From contig CABUBZ010000008.1 in NCBI GenBank assembly GCA_902489945.1, forward strand, positions 1-45,131: 45,131 bases of DNA. The letters run 5' to 3'. The position numbers were made by a program, and so were the translations under genes. The number at the start of each line of letters is the position of its first letter. Position 1 is the first letter of the stretch. Of this stretch, positions 1 to 7,484 are shown one piece after another. The stretch comes from an uncultured Collinsella sp. (GTDB lineage Bacteria; Actinomycetota; Coriobacteriia; Coriobacteriales; Coriobacteriaceae). The notes below the pieces were generated by a model. It was not told the origin of the DNA, searched no databases, and worked only from the letters and a program-made list of their open reading frames with translations.

Positions 1-24
1 CTGCTCTACAGTCCTGCGCAAGAC

Positions 25-50
25 GGAAAGCACATTAAGTGCTTTCCTTT
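25..50 (+). terminator. Hairpin, probable terminator of an upstream plus-strand gene
   Basis: A perfect 9-bp stem (25-33 with 39-47) around a 5-nt loop is followed by TTT. The T-run is short, so it is a weak intrinsic terminator. It probably ends a plus-strand gene lying before the window. Confidence 0.5.
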
Positions 51-262
51 GCGTGCGGAACTCGCGACAAACTTAACCCCCGCCCTCAGCCCCGGAGACC
101 CTCCCTGCCGTCACATTGTTCAATCAGTTTTGCGGGCGTGCGCCGCTGCGCGGCTAGCCCGCATGCTCCTCGGCGGGGTTGGTCTGATGGATCTTGTTGA
201 ACTTCCGCCTTTGGCTCAAATGGAAGCGGGGGACGCATCTGCATCCCCCGTTTTTGTTGTGA
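51..262 (+). other. Gene-free stretch between two plus-strand terminators; possible short structured RNA
   Basis: No convincing coding frame is seen. The stretch contains a compound hairpin at 132-162 (GCGGGC pairs with GCCCGC, enclosing GCCGC/GCGGC), complementary pairs 118-123 with 197-202 and 202-206 with 222-226, and it ends in a strong terminator. It could be a small RNA or simply the trailer of an upstream gene. It matches no RNA family I recognise; SRP, RNase P and tmRNA signatures were looked for and not seen. Confidence 0.25.
226..255 (+). terminator. Intrinsic terminator, plus strand
   Basis: CGGGGGA and TCCCCCG arms form a G/C-rich stem followed by TTTTTGTTGT. It points on the plus strand and faces the minus-strand phosphodiesterase gene, whose stop codon lies just beyond. 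Confidence 0.75.
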
Positions 263-730
263 TTACTCTAGGTCAATAAACTTAGTGCTTAGGATCTTGC
301 CGTCTTTTACTAGCATTCTGGCCATGGTGGGGCCTCGGGTGCCTCTGGGGTAGCTGGCGCTGCCCGGGTTGAGGACTAAGCAACGGCCCACTTGGGCTTC
401 TTTGGTTACGTGGGTGTGGCCGTTGATGGCTACGTCTACGGATCCCACCGGAAGGTCTTCGCGGTAGTGGGCTACGGCGAATTTGAGGCCTTCGTAGGTA
501 AAGAGCGCAAGACGGTCTACATCGGGGCCGTAGTCGCGGTAGTAATCGTTGTTGCCCAGTACGGCCCGCACGGGGGCGATAGTGCATAGGTGCTCGTAGT
601 CCATCTCCGACGTAAGGTCACCGGCATGGATAATCAGATCCGCGCCCTCAAGCTCATCCAAGAGCGCAGGCGATAAATAGCCGTGGGTGTCCGAGATGAT
701 GTCGATACGCTTGGCGCTTGCACTGTTCAT
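263..730 (-). CDS. YfcE/MJ0936-family metallophosphoesterase
   Basis: Small cytoplasmic phosphodiesterase of 155 aa, the usual size for the YfcE family, which hydrolyses phosphodiesters using two metal ions. Metal-binding motifs appear in order: SDTHG (13-17), HAGD (35-38), GNND (59-62) and NGHTH (103-107), followed by NPGS (121-124). The start at 730 has GGAAGGGA about six bases upstream; an earlier in-frame start at 772 adds 14 poorly conserved residues and was rejected. The natural substrate is unknown, as for most of the family. It lies downstream of the LytTR regulator gene, separated from it by a strong terminator, so it is probably a separate transcription unit. Confidence 0.88.
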   Translation of the reverse strand: MNSASAKRIDIISDTHGYLSPALLDELEGADLIIHAGDLTSEMDYEHLCTIAPVRAVLGNNDYYRDYGPDVDRLALFTYEGLKFAVAHYREDLPVGSVDVAINGHTHVTKEAQVGRCLVLNPGSASYPRGTRGPTMARMLVKDGKILSTKFIDLE

Positions 731-770
731 GGGATCCCTTCCGCAAAAAAACGATTCGGCAGATACATAC

Positions 771-820
771 AAAAAGGCCCCACGGCTCCGCAGACGATAG
801 GTCTACAGGGCTGCGGGGCC
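771..820 (-). terminator. Intrinsic terminator after the first LytTR regulator
   Basis: On the minus strand GGCCCC and GGGGCC bracket an inner GCAG/CTGC stem, followed directly by TTTTTG. It lies six bases past the stop of the response regulator gene and separates it from the phosphodiesterase gene. Confidence 0.8.
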
Positions 821-826
821 AGTGTG

Positions 827-1543
827 CTAGAGACTCAGGGCCTTCTTAAGCGGCACGACGCGGCGGCGCGAAACCGGCACGCGTTCGTCGACGCCCGTAA
901 TGCCCAGCTGGATGGCGCCCGAGGGCACCGTCTCCACATCCGTGACGCACGCCAAGTTGACGATATAGCGGCGGTGAACACGGAAGAAGCCAAAGTCGCA
1001 GAGCTTGGCCTCAAACTGCGCCAGCGAGGTCGTCGACAAAAAGCGATCATCGACGGTATAGATGCAGGAGTAATCGTCCTTGGCCATGATAAAGCGAATG
1101 TCGTCCACGGGAATGAGCACCTTGCGGCCGCCCTTTTCCACCGGGATACGCTCGATGGTCACCTTGCTGTCCGTAACCGGCTTGGTGCGTTGCATGACCT
1201 TCTCGATCGCGCGATCCAAGCGAGCTTCCTCGACCGGCTTCATCAGATAATCGACGGCATCCACGTCGAATGCCTCGACCGCATGGTCACTATACGCAGT
1301 CACAAACACGATCGCCGGCGGATTTTTGAGCTTATGCAGCGCCTCGGCAAGTTGCAGGCCCGAGGCACCGGGCATCGAGATATCGAGAAACACGACATCT
1401 ACGCGACTTTCCATAAGCATCTCGATGGCGGAGCGGACGCTCGACGCCTCAGTGATCGTGCCGATCTTGCCCGTTTGCTCGAGCAGGAAGCGAAGCTCCG
1501 AGCGAGCCGGCGCCTCATCATCCACAATCATCGCACGCAGCAT
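827..1543 (-). CDS. LytTR-family response regulator (system 1)
   Basis: DNA-binding response regulator of 238 aa. The receiver domain (1 to about 120) has the acidic pair D8/D9, phosphoacceptor D54 (VVFLDISMPG), T82 and K102. The C-terminal half (about 136-238) is a LytTR domain with the family pattern FRVHRRYIVNL and VPVSRRR. It follows its partner kinase by 72 bases and is the last gene of a glycosyltransferase-kinase-regulator unit closed by a terminator. The ATG at 1543 has an AAAGG about ten bases upstream; a TTG at 1564 is an alternative but less likely start. LytTR proteins normally bind pairs of 9-bp half-sites spaced 21 bp. The target genes are not known; such a pair is seen at 11991-12020. 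Confidence 0.92.
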   Translation of the reverse strand: MLRAMIVDDEAPARSELRFLLEQTGKIGTITEASSVRSAIEMLMESRVDVVFLDISMPGASGLQLAEALHKLKNPPAIVFVTAYSDHAVEAFDVDAVDYLMKPVEEARLDRAIEKVMQRTKPVTDSKVTIERIPVEKGGRKVLIPVDDIRFIMAKDDYSCIYTVDDRFLSTTSLAQFEAKLCDFGFFRVHRRYIVNLACVTDVETVPSGAIQLGITGVDERVPVSRRRVVPLKKALSL

Positions 1544-1615
1544 AGGGATAAAACCTTTCGTCAACTAACTACGCCGGGCATCCGTCGCATGACGTTGAGC
1601 CCGTAGCCTTTTATT

Positions 1616-2959
1616 TTACTCTTGAATGTCAAAGATGCTCTCTGACAAATCAAGATGAAGGAGCACTTTGGTGCCCTTGCCCGGCGCCGATTCGACACGC
1701 GTATAGGAGTGCGGCCCATAAAAGCGATGGATGCGCTCCGAAATATTGTGCATGGCCACACCGGCGCCGCCACCCTGGGGAGAGCTGGCGTCGGGACGGG
1801 CAGAACGCTCGTCAAACAGTCTGGCGGCGGTACCCTCATCCATGCCCACGCCATTATCGGCCACGGCAATCAAGATTGCATCCTCGCCGTCTTGGTGAAC
1901 GGTCACGTCGATCCTCAGGGCGTCGTCATCGCCCATACCATGACGCACGGCGTTCTCGACAATCGGCTGGATCACGAACGCCGGCACCAGCGTATCTTCC
2001 ACGTCCTCGGACACATCGAACGTCGCAAGCACGCGATCCTCGCCAAAGCGGGCCTTCTCAAAGGTAAGGTAGCGCTTGGTCTGTGCGACCTCGCGCGAGA
2101 CCGGAATAAGCGATCCCGAGTTGTCGAGCGTGGCACGATAGAACGATGAGAACTCACGAAGCAGTTCGCGGGCCCGCAGCGGGTCGGTGCGCGTAAACGA
2201 TGCAATGGTGTTCAGCGTGTTGAACAGGAAGTGCGGGTTAATCTGCGCCTGCAGCGCACGCACCTCGGCGCGCGCCGTGAGTTCCTTTTGCACCTCGAGC
2301 TCGTGGATGGCGAGCTGCGTGGACAAGATCTCGGCAAAGCCCGAGGCAAGCGCATACTGGGTACGGTCGACGGCGCGCGGGGTCTTGTAGTAGAACTTGA
2401 GCGTGCCGACGGTACGATCGCCCACCTTGATGGGGGCGATAATGCCGGCGGGGACTTGGTTGTGCGAGCCGTCCGAGCCCACGACATCCACCATACGGTT
2501 GAACGACTGCACGATGCCATGTTCGATAACGTAGCGTGTGGCAAGCGTGTGGATGGGAGTATCGGGCAGCAGTTTTTCCTCAAACTCGCCCGCGCAGGCA
2601 AGCACGTTGTCCTCGTCGGTGATGGCCACCGTCATGGCGCGCGTCTCGGGCAAAATGCGCCGGCACACCAAACGCGCCGACTCCTGCGTCAGACCGCCCT
2701 TAATGTCCTCGAGCATGGCCGAGGCCACCGAGAGCGTCTCCTCGGTGTACTGGGAGCGCACCGAATCGGGATCGAGCGTCAAAAAGATAAAGATGCACAG
2801 AAAGATGCACAGCAGCGCGCAGGCAATCACCGTGGCGATCGGCTCGATACCGGTCACCAAGGCAAAAATAAAGTACACCAGCACACAAATGGCGCAGGCA
2901 ACGGCAATGATGCGAAAGATTGATATTGAACTATCGCGCTGGGCGCGGCGGTCGATCAT
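1616..2959 (-). CDS. LytS/YpdA-type sensor histidine kinase (system 1)
   Basis: Membrane sensor kinase of 447 aa. Two N-terminal membrane helices (about 13-35 and 39-62) are followed by a GAF-like sensor region (about 85-225) and a His_kinase (PF06580) dimerisation motif NPHFLFN with phosphoacceptor H243. The C-terminal ATPase domain shows an N box ENAVRHG (335-341) and DNGVGM (368-373). It lacks the multi-helix 5TM-LYT sensor of classical LytS. Its ATG overlaps the TGA of the upstream glycosyltransferase in an ATGA, so translation is probably coupled. It is clearly paralogous to the kinase at 7485-8876 (shared LASGFAEILSTQLA-type segment). The signal is unknown; the GAF-like region suggests an internal small ligand. 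Confidence 0.92.
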   Translation of the reverse strand: MIDRRAQRDSSISIFRIIAVACAICVLVYFIFALVTGIEPIATVIACALLCIFLCIFIFLTLDPDSVRSQYTEETLSVASAMLEDIKGGLTQESARLVCRRILPETRAMTVAITDEDNVLACAGEFEEKLLPDTPIHTLATRYVIEHGIVQSFNRMVDVVGSDGSHNQVPAGIIAPIKVGDRTVGTLKFYYKTPRAVDRTQYALASGFAEILSTQLAIHELEVQKELTARAEVRALQAQINPHFLFNTLNTIASFTRTDPLRARELLREFSSFYRATLDNSGSLIPVSREVAQTKRYLTFEKARFGEDRVLATFDVSEDVEDTLVPAFVIQPIVENAVRHGMGDDDALRIDVTVHQDGEDAILIAVADNGVGMDEGTAARLFDERSARPDASSPQGGGAGVAMHNISERIHRFYGPHSYTRVESAPGKGTKVLLHLDLSESIFDIQE

Positions 2960-4143
2960 TCGGCCCCCTCCAGGATACTGATCAGTTGTGCGTCACGCCA
3001 AAGCCCGTCCATGATCTTGGGCCAAAAGCTCTGGAAACGCAGGTAGCTTGCAGCGTTTTGGCGCGCATAGGCCTTTGCCTCGTCGATACCATGGCGCCAG
3101 ATGCGCAGGTAGCCCTCATGCTCGCGGGTAAACACGCTGCGGACCATAGCGGTCTTGCGCACGCGGTCGTCGAGCTCGCGCGAAATCCACGGGCCCGGGT
3201 AGGGCATGAGCGATGCCGCCGTAACGGGAATGAGCTCCTTTTGATGCGCGGCGAATGTCAACTTGGCCCGTTCGTAGTACCAACGGTATACATCCTGCAT
3301 AAAGCGCGGTGAGCGCTTTTCGGACTCCGGAGGCAGATGGCGCACGGTCCACTCGTTATCGAACCACACGTCGTAGCCAAACATGCGCATGTTAAAGAGG
3401 TAATCCAAGTCCTCGCCTCGGGTGATAAACGGGTCAAACGCCACACGGGTAAAGGCGCGGGCATGAAGCGCCACAAGGCCGCCGCACACGTAGTTTGAAC
3501 GCGAAATACGGGTGCCCGAGAGCGCCTTTTTCATCCAGCGATTAAACTCGATGCGTTTGGTCCACCAACGATGGCAAATGCCCACCTTGTCTGTGGGCGC
3601 CAACGGCGATCCGTCTCGATCGTAAAAGTAACCGCTCTTAACCAAAATCGGCAGGCCTTGACGCGTCTGCTGGCCCAGTGCATAGGTCGCGCGCTTCATA
3701 AAGTCGGCATCGATAACGGTCTCGTCGTCATCCAAAAAGACAACGGCATCGTGGCCGAGCACCGCAGCGCAGGCAAGCCCCATATTGCGAATGGCGCCGT
3801 ATCCGCGCAGACTCACGCACTCGCCCGAGCCCTTGGGGGCAATCTGCGCCACACGGTCGGCGATACGCGATGCCTGGTTGTTGGTAACCACGGTGACCTT
3901 GAGCGCAGGGTGCGCGTCGACGATTTCGTGGACGCGCTTCGACACATCTGCCGTGACCGAGATGGGGCAGACCACCAAAAGGATAATCCTCGGAATGTCG
4001 CGCACCTGCTCGAGCGAGGCCAGGCAGCGGTCGAGCTCGGGATTGGTGGCGTTGAGCTTCGTCGAGTGGTCATAGACGCCGGGAGCGTTTGCATGGGCCT
4101 CGTCGTCTGCCCAATATGTTGGAATCACAACCGTGGCGTTCAT
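2956..4143 (-). CDS. Family 2 glycosyltransferase
   Basis: Cytoplasmic GT-A glycosyltransferase of 395 aa. The N-terminal VVIPTY segment (5-10), the acidic metal/nucleotide-sugar motif FLDDDE (136-141) and the downstream RGEDLDY (242-248), which probably carries the catalytic acid, place it in GT2. No membrane helix is evident. The start at 4143 has AGGGAGG a few bases upstream; a start at 4182 would put that site inside the gene. Its stop overlaps the start of the sensor kinase, making a three-gene unit with a two-component system. Donor and acceptor cannot be told from sequence. The coupling suggests that cell-surface glycan synthesis and signalling are linked, but that is inference. Confidence 0.85.
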   Translation of the reverse strand: MNATVVIPTYWADDEAHANAPGVYDHSTKLNATNPELDRCLASLEQVRDIPRIILLVVCPISVTADVSKRVHEIVDAHPALKVTVVTNNQASRIADRVAQIAPKGSGECVSLRGYGAIRNMGLACAAVLGHDAVVFLDDDETVIDADFMKRATYALGQQTRQGLPILVKSGYFYDRDGSPLAPTDKVGICHRWWTKRIEFNRWMKKALSGTRISRSNYVCGGLVALHARAFTRVAFDPFITRGEDLDYLFNMRMFGYDVWFDNEWTVRHLPPESEKRSPRFMQDVYRWYYERAKLTFAAHQKELIPVTAASLMPYPGPWISRELDDRVRKTAMVRSVFTREHEGYLRIWRHGIDEAKAYARQNAASYLRFQSFWPKIMDGLWRDAQLISILEGAE

Positions 4144-4159
4144 GCCTTCCCTCCCTGCA

Positions 4160-4198
4160 ACACAAAAACGGGACGCCGCCAAACACAGGCGACGCCCC
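4160..4198 (-). terminator. Terminator or attenuator in front of the glycosyltransferase gene
   Basis: As RNA from the minus strand, an 11-bp stem (4188-4198 with 4170-4180, including two G-U pairs) with a 7-nt loop is followed by GTTTTTGTG. It ends only about 20 bases before the glycosyltransferase start codon. It can serve as the terminator of the MFS gene upstream; if the TATGAT at 4216-4221 is a working -10 box, it is a leader attenuator for the glycosyltransferase-kinase-regulator unit. Confidence 0.6.
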
Positions 4199-4313
4199 GC
4201 GACCTAGCTGATTCCATCATACCCACTTGGGCAAATCATTGCTCGCAAGTCGCAATGTTTATTGCGGATAACCCCAAAAGAGTACCGTGGACAGGCACAA
4301 TAGCCGCTCGCTC

Positions 4314-5573
4314 CTATGCGGCATGCTCTGCCGCCCGAGTCATGCGGGACAGGCGGACCAGCAGCATAAAGCCAACGATCAGCAGCACGCCAATGGAAAG
4401 GACGCCCAGCGACGGGTTGCCGGTCAGCGAGGTGACGACCGACACCAGGAAGGTGCCCATAACGCTTGCATAACGACCAAAGATGTCAAAGAAGCCGTAG
4501 TACTCGTTGGACTTTTCCTTGGGGATAATGCGGCCAAAGTAGCTACGGCTGAGCGCCTGCACGCCGCCCTGGAACAGGCCGACCATAATGGCAAGCACCC
4601 AAAACTCAAAGGCGGTCTTTAGGAAGAACGCGGCGAACAGCACAATGCCCATATAGGCGGCGACTGCCACCAAGATCATGTTGAGCGTGCCCACGCGTCC
4701 GGCGAGCTTGCCGTAGATGATGGCGGACGGAAAGGCCACGAACTGCGTGACGAGCAGCGCCAGGACCAACTGGGTCGAATCGATGCCCAAAGCCGAGCCG
4801 TAGCTGGTAGCCATGGAAATGACCGTGTGCACACCGTCGATATAGAAGAAGAACGCGATCATGTAGACCAGCACGGTCTTGTTGTGGGCGATCTCGCGCA
4901 TGGTGTGTCCGACCTCGGAGAACACACCGCCCACGATGTGGCCGATAGTGTCCTCGGGACCGCGCTCGCGACCGTACTTTTGCTTATAGGTGCGAATGAG
5001 CGGCAGGGTAAAGATGAGCCACCAGGCACCAGTGATGATAAACGACAGACGCGTTGCCAGCATGGTGGGGACGCCAAGAGCGGGGCCGCCCATGATGAGC
5101 GCCAGGCAGATGACGAACGGCACGGTGGAACCGATGTAGCCCCAGGCATAGCCCGAGCTGGACACGGCGTCCATGCGCTCGTCGGTGGTAATGTCGGGCA
5201 GCATGGCGTCGTAGAACGTCATAGAAGAGTTAAGGCCGATGGTGCACAGCACGTACACGGTCAAAAATGCCATGGCGGACATTGGGATAGCCTGCGCCAG
5301 GCAAAGCACCAGGCCCGTGAGGAAGAAGCCCAAGAAGAACTTGATCTTGTTGCCGGCGTAGTCGGCAAGCGCGCCCAGAATGGGCATGAGCATGGCGATG
5401 ACCAGCGAGGCAATCGTCTGCGCATTGCCCCAGGCGACCACCAGGTCGGCCGAAGAAGCGCCGGTATTGATGGCGTTAAAGTAAATGGGCACCACCGAGG
5501 TATTGAGCAGCACGAGGGCCGAATTGCCCACATCATACATAACCCAGTTACGCTCGAGCTTGGTGTATTTCAT
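4314..5573 (-). CDS. MFS transporter, Atg22/UMF1-like
   Basis: Integral membrane transporter of 419 aa with about twelve hydrophobic helices, and a charged central loop around 190-225. The N-terminal NWVMYDVGNSA segment and the later QALSRSYFGRIIPKEKS segment are typical of the UMF1/Atg22-like branch of the major facilitator superfamily, proposed to export amino acids or other small metabolites in bacteria. The substrate is not known. The start at 5573 has GAAGGG upstream. A TACGAT sequence in the 100-base gap before it may be a -10 box. The gene lies between the two two-component systems, and its 3' end faces the terminator at 4160-4198. Confidence 0.85.
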   Translation of the reverse strand: MKYTKLERNWVMYDVGNSALVLLNTSVVPIYFNAINTGASSADLVVAWGNAQTIASLVIAMLMPILGALADYAGNKIKFFLGFFLTGLVLCLAQAIPMSAMAFLTVYVLCTIGLNSSMTFYDAMLPDITTDERMDAVSSSGYAWGYIGSTVPFVICLALIMGGPALGVPTMLATRLSFIITGAWWLIFTLPLIRTYKQKYGRERGPEDTIGHIVGGVFSEVGHTMREIAHNKTVLVYMIAFFFYIDGVHTVISMATSYGSALGIDSTQLVLALLVTQFVAFPSAIIYGKLAGRVGTLNMILVAVAAYMGIVLFAAFFLKTAFEFWVLAIMVGLFQGGVQALSRSYFGRIIPKEKSNEYYGFFDIFGRYASVMGTFLVSVVTSLTGNPSLGVLSIGVLLIVGFMLLVRLSRMTRAAEHAA

Positions 5574-5674
5574 GGACAGGGACCCTTCGTATTCGTCCGA
5601 TATGCAGTTAGTTCATCGTACCCCAATTGTCCAGAACCGCCGGTAAGGATTCGGCAAAGGGGCACGCACGGGCC

Positions 5675-6619
5675 CTATTCCTCGCGGTCGAACTCCTCAT
5701 CGGCTTCGAGCACGCGACCGCTGTAGTTGACGTGACTGGTCACGGCATCCATGTCACCGGTCTCGATAAAACGTGCGACCGTGCACTCGTAATCGACCAG
5801 CGCGCGATCAAAGACCTCGGGGAAACTCTCGTTCGAGACCTCGTCGGTAAAGGGATTCTTCCATGTCAGATGGCCCAGGTTACCGGTGCGCTCGGGCAGC
5901 TCCGTCGTCACGCGATGGGCAAGGCCGTCGAGCAGCGAGTAATCGTGCACCAAGCCCTCAACCAGCGAGATCGCGCGCGTCTTTGCGGAGCCGGCCGGCT
6001 CAATCGCGCGGTAAAGTCGCTGCATATTGGCAACGGCAGCACCGTACTCCCCCGCCGGAATGTCAATGCCGTACACGCGTCCGGCAACATAGCTCATCAG
6101 CACGCCGGCCACGCGATTGATGCGATCGGTGGTGACGATCTCGCCCGCTGGCGGGTAATCGTCAACCGTAGCGCCATCGCGTTTAAGCTGCAGCATCAAC
6201 ACATCCAGGTCGCTCTCGATCACGGCATGGACCTGACTGCTCGAATCCTCAAGCTCTGAGTCGGATTCCACGATGCCAAACTGCTGCTCATAGACAAAGG
6301 GATGGGCGTTGCGGTCGAGCACGTAATGAGACAGCAGGCCCAGCGCAAAGGCGCGACCCAAGCTGGCGTCGCGCGGCAGCAGATGTGACACGCCGTCGCG
6401 CAGGCACGCAAACTGACGAGACATGCGCGACCGATGCATGACCTGTGCCAGCAGCGTGCAGTCGGAAACACGCGGTGTCAGAATGTGAAAGAAGAACGGG
6501 TCGGGGCCTTGGTTGCCCAAGATAAAGGCAATGCGCTCTTCATCGGACGCGATGACGCCCTGCGGAAGACGGTCGATGCTTTCCTCGCCAAACAGATGAT
6601 GGGTGATAAGCGCGGGCAT
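5675..6619 (-). CDS. Zinc-dependent phospholipase C-like protein
   Basis: Protein of 314 aa matching the Zn_dep_PLPC family (PF00882). Metal ligands recognisable from the family are H7/H8 near the N terminus (ALITHHLFG), D40 (GNQGPDPFF) and H98, D102 and H106 in GLLSHYVLDRNAHPFV. There is no signal peptide, so it is probably cytoplasmic, unlike the secreted clostridial toxins. The start at 6619 has GAAAGGA five bases upstream; the longer form from 6649 was rejected. It lies 92 bases downstream of the second LytTR regulator with no clear terminator between, so it may be cotranscribed. The real substrate is unknown; a phosphodiester lipid head group is the family expectation. Confidence 0.8.
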   Translation of the reverse strand: MPALITHHLFGEESIDRLPQGVIASDEERIAFILGNQGPDPFFFHILTPRVSDCTLLAQVMHRSRMSRQFACLRDGVSHLLPRDASLGRAFALGLLSHYVLDRNAHPFVYEQQFGIVESDSELEDSSSQVHAVIESDLDVLMLQLKRDGATVDDYPPAGEIVTTDRINRVAGVLMSYVAGRVYGIDIPAGEYGAAVANMQRLYRAIEPAGSAKTRAISLVEGLVHDYSLLDGLAHRVTTELPERTGNLGHLTWKNPFTDEVSNESFPEVFDRALVDYECTVARFIETGDMDAVTSHVNYSGRVLEADEEFDREE

Positions 6620-6711
6620 AATGATCCTTTCGATTTCATTCGATGCCACCCATTATGCCCACCGCGCGCCCATGCCAAACCTGCGATGGTAAACGACGGC
6701 ACGCAAGCCTC

Positions 6712-7446
6712 TTACGCAAGCCCCAGGTGCGACTTGACCTCGGCGGCACGACGACGGGACACCGGCACCGTCGAGTTCACGTGGTCGAGCCTGAGCTCCA
6801 TAAGACCCGTGGAACCGATCTCAACATTGTGCACGTCTTCCAAATTGACTAGGTAGCTGCGATGAACGCGAATAAAGCCCTCGGAGTCCAAGCGACGCTC
6901 GAGCGAAGAGATCGACTCATTGATCAGGTACGTTCCCTCGGCGCAGATGGCGTTGCAAAAATCGGCGCGCGCCTCAAAGTAGCAGACGTCTGCGGCGGGA
7001 ATGAACACCTTTTTGCCCCCGCGGTCCACCGTCAGACGCAAAGGCTGGCGCGGAGCATGGATAACACGACGGGCACCCAAGGCTGCCTCGATCTTGTCGA
7101 GCGCCTTTGACAGGCGTGCGTCCTCGACCGGCTTGACGACATAGTCGACCGCATCGAGGTTATACGCATCGGCGGCAAACTCGGCAAACGCCGTCACAAA
7201 CACAACCACCGGCGGCGTCTTTAGGTTCTGCAGCGTCTCGGCAAGCTCAATTCCCGAGCGACCGGGCATGGTAATGTCTAAAAACAGCACGTCGGGCTTG
7301 TTCGACAGAATCGACTCCACGGCTTCGGTGACATTGCCCGCCTCGGCAATCTGGCCCACACGCGTATCCTTTTCCAACAGATAGCGTAGCTCGGCCCTAA
7401 TGGGAGGTTCGTCATCAACCACCAAGATGTTCCAGCCTTCGGACAT
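6712..7446 (-). CDS. LytTR-family response regulator (system 2)
   Basis: Response regulator of 244 aa: receiver domain with D11/D12, phosphoacceptor D57 (VLFLDITMPG), T85 and K105, then a C-terminal LytTR DNA-binding domain with FIRVHRSYLVNL and VPVSRRR near the end. It resembles the regulator at 827-1543 along its whole length, showing that the two kinase/regulator pairs arose by duplication. The start at 7446 has AGAGGGGAAG upstream. It follows its partner kinase by 38 bases. The phospholipase-like gene follows on the same strand. The LytTR domain predicts binding to spaced direct repeats; compare the site pair at 11991-12020. Confidence 0.92.
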   Translation of the reverse strand: MSEGWNILVVDDEPPIRAELRYLLEKDTRVGQIAEAGNVTEAVESILSNKPDVLFLDITMPGRSGIELAETLQNLKTPPVVVFVTAFAEFAADAYNLDAVDYVVKPVEDARLSKALDKIEAALGARRVIHAPRQPLRLTVDRGGKKVFIPAADVCYFEARADFCNAICAEGTYLINESISSLERRLDSEGFIRVHRSYLVNLEDVHNVEIGSTGLMELRLDHVNSTVPVSRRRAAEVKSHLGLA

Positions 7447-7484
7447 ATGTGCTTCCCCTCTTTTTCTCTCAATCCAACCGCGTG

